From Cryptomeria japonica (taxonomy: Eukaryota; Streptophyta; Pinopsida; Cupressales; Cupressaceae), in assembly GCF_030272615.1 (NCBI RefSeq), contig NC_081410.1, forward strand, positions 289,479,957 to 289,543,956: a stretch of 64,000 nt of DNA. Reading direction: 5' to 3'. Below are positions 56,318 to 64,000 of the stretch, in pieces. Positions within the stretch are counted from its first letter, which is position 1, and each line of letters opens with the position of its first letter. Position numbers and translations under genes: made by a program. The notes beneath the pieces are model-generated. The model was not told the DNA's origin. It worked only from the letters and a program-made list of their open reading frames with translations, and ran no database searches.

Positions 56318-58039
56318 CTCTTCAGAATATCAAAAACACAAAAAAACAAAAAAAATACAAAAAAATCATCACTTGGTGAAAACCTGGCAAACAGACGCCT
56401 TGTGACACAAAAAAAATCAAAAAAATCAAAAAAAGTAAAGAGAAATAATTTTATCCAACGATGAAAACCACTTCAGTGGTGCCCTGGGCAAATACCAAGG
56501 TGAAAATTGGGTCACTGGCACCATGCGTAGAGACATTGCTCCTCCCTCCTTCAGGATTGAATCTCATCCTTTCACTTTGCACACACTCACAACCTATCCA
56601 TCCATAATAACCTTACCCACTCCCATCATGGCTTGTTATTGATCTACCTAAGATTGGTTAGCCATTCATAATAATCCCTCATTTTCACCCCTTTCCATCC
56701 ATAATAAATTAGCTCCTATATGTGGCTAAGGAAAATCCTATATCTAGTGATGGGTGTGGAACTAAGAGTATCCCATGTTCTGAGGAGTGCAATTTCTTCC
56801 AATTTTCTTCAGTCTATCCGTGCACAATCCACAATAAATAAACACTTGCATCACAGATGTGCAATAAAGTTCCATCTTCTTCACAATGAAGTATCAGTTT
56901 CATGGATTCAACCAATTTCAGATGAGACACAACAACAATGGGCTTTAAAAAATCAAATCTTTCAACAAACTCAGACAACATTATGGTTCAATGCTATCTA
57001 TCCTTTTGTGAAAGTAAACATTGTGACCACAATCAAATAGACTTATACAAGTGACAAAAGACACTAAACTTGAGGACTACAGTGGATGTTGGTGTCGAGT
57101 CTTGGTTTTCTTTTGATTTTATCTTTTGGTGACATGTCTTTTAGCTTTTCCAGGATGTCTCTGACTAGAGATTTTATCTCCAGGATGTCTTTGACTAGAA
57201 AGGCGAGGATTGGGTATCATCATTTATTTTTCTTTGTTATTTGTGGATTGTCTCTTAGTAATGCTATGACTTGTCCAAGGATATGAGGACACTATGAATT
57301 GAGTATGAATTGGGGCATTCTTTATTTGCGACTGTCTGATCTCCATGCAAAAGTACAATGACTTTCTGGGTTGAACATATACCTCGATTGTCATAACCTA
57401 TTTGCCATAATAAAGCTCAATGATAATAATAGCACAAGAATCTCTTTCACTTCCATATCTTCTATCTTCCATCCCCCTTTCTTGATTGACCTTCATCATC
57501 CTTCTTGAGTTTGTGTAGCCTCCTATCACATGACTGAGTATAATGACACGCCAAATTTTTTTTGCATTTAATATAGTTTAGACCTGCATTACCACATGTT
57601 AACATTTCATACATACATATAAATTTCACAATTGCACCATATCCTGCACACAACACATGTTAGCACATCATGCATTCTCATCATGTAAATAGTTATTTGC
57701 ATTATCATATTTATCTACATTTTGTACATTCATATTTATATTTGCATTTGCATAACATTTAAAAAACATAAAAGAACAAAAATATTGCATTCCATCATGC
57801 ACATATTTGCATCCATATCATAAGCGTCACATAGAAACATGCATCATATAGAACCAACATCACATAGGTACACATGCATATAGATGCCACAAGGATGAAT
57901 CATCTCATATATAAATCTCAAAATCATAAGTGTCATGATACAATGATGTCAAAATACATATGGCTACAAAATCACCCAAAGGTGTCTACATCATCATACA
58001 AACATGGTACAAAAACTAATACATAGGGAGCCCTCTAAG
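56318..58039. other. Spacer between integrase end and antisense gene
   Basis: No gene recognised. A-rich tracts (AAAAAACAAAAAAAATAC) at 56335-56450; CAGGATGTCT twice at about 57150-57190, each next to (T)GACTAGA; and AT-rich ACAT/CATA-rich sequence at 57540-58010. A 106-codon plus frame at 56720-57040 has no known similarity. Confidence 0.45.
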
Positions 58040-59830
58040 GCTATTATGAACTCCCTCCCTTGGAGCCAGCTAACCTCGACAGAGTCTGGGCCCTAGAAGG
58101 ACCCATCCCAAAATCATCTCTCTTGCCCCCTCTATCTAGTGGTAGTGGAGGACCCATGACCCCATCGCTAAATGCCTATCTCCTGTCTCTCCCTCTAAAG
58201 GTCATTGTCGTCCGTGATGGTCTCTGGAAGCTCCTAGTCTATTGATCTGGTGGTACCAATTCATAGTAAAAGTCTCTCTAGTAGACTATCTCCACCCCTA
58301 CCCGTAGAACATAGGCATATCCGGCCCCTGTGTCCTTTGTTGCCTACCTGCCTGCCCTTAGTGCTGTCTCAGCCTCCATATAGAACTGAATAGCCTGATC
58401 CCTCTCCTACTCGGTGTCCCTCAGCTGTCTCCTAAGTCTAGTTGTGTCCCTCTCCAGATCTTGGATCTCATCTACCTATCTCTGTCAGATCTCCCTCAAG
58501 GATAGTAGCTCATCCTCCTCTCCTCCCTCACCCTGTCCCTATGGCTGCTCTTGTCCATGTCCCCATCCCTGTACCTATCTAGGACCCTATGTTGCTAGCA
58601 CCTCTAAAGGCAATCCACCTCTACCCCTCACTACATGAGCCTATCTCTCCTCTCCACCCTCTCTCCTCTGAGCCACTCTCCTCTCTACCACTGTGCCCGA
58701 CCTCCATCGTCGGCCTCTGCCTTGACCATCTCCACTATCATCTCCATCACCTCCACCATCACCCTCTATTGGCTCCCCTAGATTCATTAGCCATGGAAAT
58801 GGATGCTCTGCCCAGTATGCAGTGTACTCTACATCCATCCTTGTATCCTCTACATCTGCCCAAATGTCCCAATGCATCAAAACCATCTCCTGCATCTATG
58901 TCACATCCTGATCATAAGACAATAATGGCACTAAATGCACCTCATCCCTCACTATCCGTGCATACATCCCCGACCCCCGTGGAATCCACTGTATCCTGCC
59001 AAACTGTCTGCATACCCTATCTATCAACTGCCTCTCAATAATATATGGTATCCGCCCAATCAGATACCTACTCCTGAACACATATGGAAGCTCCACTGCA
59101 TCATCCTCCCACTCCCCACAGTCTCGGTGAGGCCTCCATACCACATTGTCTACCTCATCGATCACTCGATGCCAATACTATAGCCTCCCAATCCATGGCT
59201 GAGAAGTAATCATATCATATAGGTGTACATAGCTGCACCCATGTCCTCTTCCTCTAAATTGTATCGGTCATGTAATTGACAGATGCTTATACGCCCATAC
59301 CTCCAACAGTGTCACTCTGCATCCTAATCCTAGTGATCCATGATATACAAACTGATGCAGCTCATAATACAAGTGTGCCAGCACACACGACCCCCATGCA
59401 AACCTGGTGTGCTTAGTCACTAATGTCTCTAGAGTCCTCCCCCATCACATCCAACCCTTGTGTCGCCCTATCCAGATAGAGGAATCCACTTATCACTCCT
59501 TCCTGCACTGATGGTAGTGATAATCCTGTCACTGTCATGGTGTCCCAAGCCACATGTCCTACCCGCATCTCCAATCCTGGATCCTAAAACACTCATCTTG
59601 GTGCATCCGTGTCTCCCTCTTGATCATAAGAAACCAACTCCCCATCAATCAGTATCTTCAGTATCCTATACACATCCTCCAAGATGACTATCATCTCACC
59701 CATCAGCAAATGAAATGTGCATGCCTCTGAGTTCCATCTTTCAGCTAATGCAGTCAACAATCCCATGTTTGCCCAAAACTTAGGCATATACATAATATAT
59801 CACAATCCCATAACCTCTACTACTTCTCTA
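58040..59830 (-). pseudogene. Plant mobile domain (PMD) gene, antisense to its gypsy element
   Basis: On the minus strand, from 59793: MGLLTALAERWNSEACTFHL, VILEDVYRILKILIDGELVS; then 59165-58896: VVWRPHRDCGEWEDDAVELP, YVFRSRYLIGRIPYIIERQL, RQFGRIQWIPRGSGMY; then 58895-58641, ending in a Gly/Asp-rich tract; then a coiled-coil-like part near 58500-58400 (LERDTTRLRRQLRDTE). Same order as in 16391-18330, so the two are relatives from two elements. Stops and frameshifts make it a pseudogene. Family PF10536; cellular relatives are MAIN/MAIL1. It is the only cargo between pol and the 3' LTR. Confidence 0.82.
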
Positions 59831-59837
59831 TCCTCGA

Positions 59838-60480
59838 ATGTCAGCTCAGGTCATAAACTTTGAGTTGAAGGAAATCTCTCTCGTGACTCCAGCATCAGTA
59901 GGTCCTCCTACAATCAAGCAAAGTAACTATGTCAATCCTAGTAGTACTCACTATTCATCACAAAGTGCTGCTTTTTATCCTAGTTGTTATATCTATCATA
60001 TGACACTGTCTCCTAGTGGTACTCCTTGTTCATCACAAAGTGCTACTTTTTATTCTAGTGCTTATATCTATCATATGGCACTCTATCCTAGTAGCATTCC
60101 TTGTTCATCACAAAGTGTTGTTTTTATCTTTTAGGGCACCTACTTGAGTGTATCCTCTTGAGTAGCTTATCCAATTGACAACATATGTTCTATAATAGAG
60201 TTGTCAATTTCAACTGAATCCAATTGACAACGTATGTTCTATCATAGAATTGTCAATTTCTATGGTACTCCCTATTCATCACAAAGTGCCTCGATCTATC
60301 CTATCCTAGGGCCTTTGCTTGAGTGTATCCTCTTGAGTAGTTTCCTAATTGGCAATGTATGTTCTATCACATAATGGTCTATCCTAGCCTTATCTATTAT
60401 CCTAGTCTTCCCTAGAGGACTTTCTTGAGTGTATCATCTCAGGAGCTTATCCAATCGACAACGTACGTTTATCACATAAT
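59838..60480 (+). repeat. 75-bp tandem repeats and short palindromes upstream of the antisense gene
   Basis: TTCATCACAAAGTG recurs at 59954, 60029 and 60104, exactly 75 bp apart (25 codons, open in a 98-codon frame), with a partial copy near 60275. Then 60170-60480 has repeats of CAATTGACAA(C)...TTGTCAATT, each able to fold on itself, alternating with TGAGTGTATCCTCTTGAGTA. This stretch would be the 5' flank of the minus-strand PMD gene. Confidence 0.7.
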
Positions 60481-60770
60481 TGTTGATTCGACCTTGAAGA
60501 CATAAATGTGCATTCATGACACAAACGCGCTTGCATATTTCACAAATGCACCTTTCTTGCACAGACGCACCTGACACCCATAGATGTGCCTCTTCTATGC
60601 ACAGACACACATATCCTACATACACGTGCCTTCACTGTACAAAGCACTCGCATTGAACATAAATGCTATTGAAATCATAGACATGCTTAAACTTTACATA
60701 GACATGCCTAGCCTACCCAGACGTGTCGGCACCAATGCAGACACACCTTAGCATTTTTTACCCCGCTTGA
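60481..60770 (-). repeat. Inverted cluster of the CGTCTGTG-like word
   Basis: CACAAACGCGC, CACAGACGCACC, CATAGATGTGCC, CACAGACACACA and CATAGACATGCC are reverse complements of the CRCRTCTGTG words in the 5' leader. Spacing is about 25-30 bp. No ORF. Confidence 0.55.
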
Positions 60771-61262
60771 CATTTTTTTCGACATACCTAATGCACATTT
60801 ATTTCTCTACCTAACATGCATTTATAACAAAAATTAATGCAACAAGGTACAAGGAGGTTTTGTGGTACTTATAGGCTCTCCTGCATCTGCTGGCCTGTGA
60901 TATCGGTGAACGCAATCGAATCTATGCACCAATGCCATCATTGCTTCCTGCTGACTGCTCTCTACTCTCTCTGCGCTGTGATCTCTTAGGTGTGTGGATG
61001 ACAATGAAGATATTTTCCCTTGTAGTCTATTTTATAGACTACCCTAACCCTCATCTCTCGATCCAGTCTTCTTTATCCCATGACTCTGTCACTCTATCCT
61101 ATCTTGTCAGTCCTTTCTCGCCTTTCTTTCTTATCGAGAGATTGTCTACGATCTTTTCAGACATTTTCATCTAATCTCTTGAGGGGGAATCATTCCCATC
61201 TTGGGGCAACTTTGTATCAGTTCATCTTATCTTCTTTGAAACAACGCGAAAAGCTGCATTGT

Positions 61263-61279
61263 CTCAAAGAGGAGAAAAA
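61263..61279 (+). other. Polypurine tract of the 49097-62024 element
   Basis: CTCAAAGAGGAGAAAAA lies directly before the 3' LTR and gives plus orientation. Confidence 0.85.
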
Positions 61280-62024
61280 TGTAGACATCTAAAATTGTCT
61301 AGTCTAATTAAATAAATATTTTTATTTATTTAATTATTTAAGCCTAATTCTTCTATTAATTTAATAAATCTTTATTTATTTAATTAATTCATTTATCCTT
61401 TTCTAGCCTTATTTCTCATTTAAATAAATACTTATTTATTTAATTAATCCCATTTCCTCTATTAATTAAATAAATCTTTATTTATTTAATTAATTCATTA
61501 ACCTTTTCTACCCATGACACATGTCATTCATCTCTTAATTCCTACACTACCTACCATCTTATTATTTTCTTATTTTCTCTACCTACCCTCTAATCCTAGC
61601 CGACCATCTATCTTTTACACCTCTAAATCTTATCCCTCCATTTCTTATAGTATCTTCTATATAAGAGGATACTCTCTTTCATTATCAACCCTATTCTATT
61701 CAATCAACTAAGCACTCCTCGACTAGCATTTGAACTTTCATGTGATCAAGCCTACTTGCAACCATATTTCCATTCTTTGTTGAGCTCTTGTGTACACATT
61801 AAATATGAGAGAAAATATATCAAGGAAGATCAACGAAGATAAGAAGAATGGAGATCCAAACCCTATTGGACATGTGATGGTATAATCTTTGTGATTTGTT
61901 GATTTGCATTGTCTTAGGTAATCTTCATATGTTATGGTGGATCTTTGTTGTTGTTAGGCTAGGGTTTCATGGTTGAATCTATTTCAGTCTTTCAATATTG
62001 TTGTTTCCACTTTTACCATAAATA
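61280..62024 (+). repeat. 3' LTR of the 49097-62024 element
   Basis: 745 bp. TATATAAG at 61658-61665 is the likely TATA box. It ends TA instead of CA. It lacks one AT palindrome unit present in the 5' LTR. Confidence 0.92.
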
Positions 62025-63218
62025 GTACCTTGTAGGATTTACTGGTGCTGATACATCTATCTTAGTCAATTTCTCACTTATAACCATAGTTGAACCAACT
62101 CGTTTAGAATTTTCCATACTAAATTTATTCAACAACTCCCTAGCATACTTAGTTTGACAGATGAAAATACCTTTATCAATCTGAGTAATATGCAAACCTA
62201 AGAAAAAATTCATCTCTCCAATCATAGATATCTCAAATTCATTCTTCATATTATCAGAGAATTTCATACATAACTTATCCTCACCTCTAAAAATGATATC
62301 ATCAACAATCAATATGTCATCATCTGTGATCTTATAATATAAATTACTGATAGCATTACCTTTAGTGAAACCAATCTTCAAAAGATATTTATCCAATCTT
62401 GCATACCAAGCTCTAGGGGCTTGTTTCAATCCATATAAAGCTTTCCTTAACCTGCAAACCATGTTTTTGTCATCTGAAAGTAAAAATCCATCAGACTGCT
62501 CAAAGTAAACTTCCTCTTCAAGATCTCCATTCAGAAATGCATACTTAACATCATTTTGATAAACCTTGTAGTTCTTATGGGCAGCATAAGCAAGAAACAA
62601 TCTCATAGCTTCAATCCTAGCTATCGGAGAAAAAGTCTCATCATAATCAATTCCTTCCTTCTGAGAATATCCTTTACAAACCAATCTAGCCTTATTCCTC
62701 ACAACTTGTCCATCTTCATTCAATTTATTCCTAAGAACCCATTTAGTCCCAATAACATTCTTATTTTTAGGCCGAGGAACTAAAGTCCATGTATTATTGT
62801 TTTCTATCTAATCTAATTCCTCTTCCATAGCTTTCATCCAACATTCATATTTACATGCTTTAATTATTGCTACCATTTCAATTTGAGAAATTAAACATAC
62901 CTCATCAGCTGCCATACCTTCTTCTTGTCATCACTCCTTTATTCTTGCCTCCAATGATTTGATCTTCTGAATGATTTAAGCTAACATACTTAGGAGTCTT
63001 TTGATTTTTTGTTTCTCTGCTATGATCTTCAGTTACTGTTGAATTTTTTGATATTGTCGAAGTAACTGGTTCAACATTCTATTGTGGTGTAGGTGCTACC
63101 GGTTCTCTGTCATAAGTTTTGATTTGACTTCCGTTCATCTCATCCACCTTAACATTAGTGCTCTCCATAATTCTCTACAATCTTTTGTTATATCTATATG
63201 CTTTTCTTTCGTTAGAAT
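62025..63218 (-). pseudogene. Ty1/copia reverse transcriptase (minus strand)
   Basis: The minus frame at 62723-62030 has [80 protein letters not shown] and [20 protein letters not shown]. The catalytic YVDD box reads IVDD after a short deletion. From 62724 to 63170 the reading goes on upstream through the integrase-RT linker with stops. It is cut at 63218 by an LTR and at 62025 by the gypsy insertion; its RNase H is at 48423-49091. It is inactive in this state. Confidence 0.9.
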
Positions 63219-64000
63219 TGTAATACCTTAAAATTGGTCATCTAAACCATGGGCCCCTAATATCGACAACATCACCAAGGTCCTAACCAAAGGCAATTAA
63301 ATCAATCTTGAGCACATTATTAATTCTTTAATCATCAAATGTCACATGGAAAATCAATTACTCAATGAATCATTTTGATCAATTATCCTATTTTAATTTA
63401 TTAAATATCCTTGCATATTTAATTAATTAATAAATTTGCCATTACTCATAAAAAAGGAATTAATTGATTACATAAGAGGAATTAATTACAAAGCAAGAGT
63501 TGAATTGAAAATAAAATAAAATAATTGAATTGAGAGATAAATCAAACTTGAGATATTATTTCTTTTTCTAAATTAAGAACTTGAAATTAGAAAAACAATT
63601 AATTGAATTATTTATCATTCTCTTTTTGGAACTCAAAGCTTTTCAGAAAAAGAAGTTCAGTTGCATTAAAAAGACTTTTTTTTTGAATAAATCAAATAAT
63701 CATCTATTTTTATCACAAATGCATGGAATTAATTAATTCTTATTTCCAAAGCAAACTTGAACTTCTTATCTAAATACATTTCAATTAAACTATAACTGGA
63801 ATCTATCTCAAGGTTAACTGAATCTGATTTCTCAATTATTTTAATTAATCCTAAATTGAGCTTTTTCTTGACCTCTCTTGTAATTCTCTATAAATTCAAC
63901 CTTTAGCTCTCATCCAATCACCCCAGATATATTTGAGAATCAACCCAGAGAAATTTGAGAATCACCCCAGAGATTTTTGAGAACACGCTTGGAGATTATT
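63219..64000 (+). repeat. LTR of the TGTAATACC family, running off the window
   Basis: Starts TGTAATACCTTAAAATTGGTC and aligns with 6136 to about 6877, with small indels. It has the same TATA region (CTATAAATTC near 63888). It interrupts the minus-strand copia pol. Whether it is solo or heads a full element cannot be seen. Confidence 0.75.

Larger units (their letters stand above)
49097..62024 (+). mobile_element. 12.9 kb Ty3/gypsy element (Tat-like) with antisense PMD gene, plus strand
   Basis: LTRs 49097-49890 and 61280-62024 start TGTAGACA(C/T)CTAAAATTGTC and end ACCATAAACA (ACCATAAATA on the right). A perfect target duplication GTACC lies at 49092-49096 and 62025-62029. The interior has, in order, a 2.3 kb leader, gag, protease, integrase C-terminus, spacer, a PMD gene on the opposite strand, tandem repeats and a polypurine tract. 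Reverse transcriptase, RNase H and the integrase core are deleted between about 55660 and 56040. It interrupts a minus-strand copia element between reverse transcriptase and RNase H. The order gag-pol then antisense ORF recalls Grande/Tat elements; lineage assignment is my inference. Confidence 0.92.

Noticed and set aside
1-64000. Functional host gene
   Set aside because: No reading frame without stops, and no spliced gene, matches a host protein; PMD and MULE pieces lie in mobile DNA and are broken.

Overview
This window looks like repeat-rich intergenic DNA from a large plant nuclear genome. A conifer or other gymnosperm is my best guess, from the style of the retroelements; nothing in the sequence proves it. 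I see no intact host gene, rRNA, tRNA gene or CRISPR array. Almost everything is a nest of decayed LTR retrotransposons inserted into each other, plus one Mutator-like transposase relic, one SINE and one satellite-like tandem array. Every long coding region is broken by stops or frameshifts, and several stops sit where a related copy has Gln (CAG), as expected of methylated-cytosine decay.

Layout. 1-932: piece of a copia-type LTR. 960-3207: spliced-looking MULE transposase pseudogene with a SWIM finger. 5320-12971 (minus): a decayed long accessory ORF, split by an LTR at 6136 and by a complete 3.1 kb non-autonomous LTR element (8183-11284, duplication TTCTT) whose own LTR carries a SINE. 13223-21475: an array of exactly 84-bp units, split by a 7 kb minus-strand LTR element (13683-20652) that carries a plant-mobile-domain gene antisense to itself. 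22082-23212: an array of about 15 diverged hairpins. 23213-39964: a minus-strand Ty3/gypsy pol relic whose integrase is interrupted by a 14.5 kb insertion with 6 kb inverted arms. Each arm has a 1.0 kb LTR, a primer binding site facing the centre and a long antisense ORF; a gypsy pol fragment lies in the middle.

39965 to beyond 63218: a minus-strand Ty1/copia element, broken three times: by a plus-strand non-autonomous copia relative at 41609-48296 (gag-like zinc-knuckle ORF plus an unknown ORF); by a 12.9 kb plus-strand gypsy element at 49097-62024 (duplication GTACC; gag, protease, integrase tail and an antisense plant-mobile-domain gene); and at 63219 by an LTR of the same family as the one at 6136.

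The recurring theme is large ORFs carried antisense to the element that holds them, seen in at least three LTR families here. The strongest unexplained structures are the hairpin array, the indel-free 84-bp array and the head-to-head LTR insertion.
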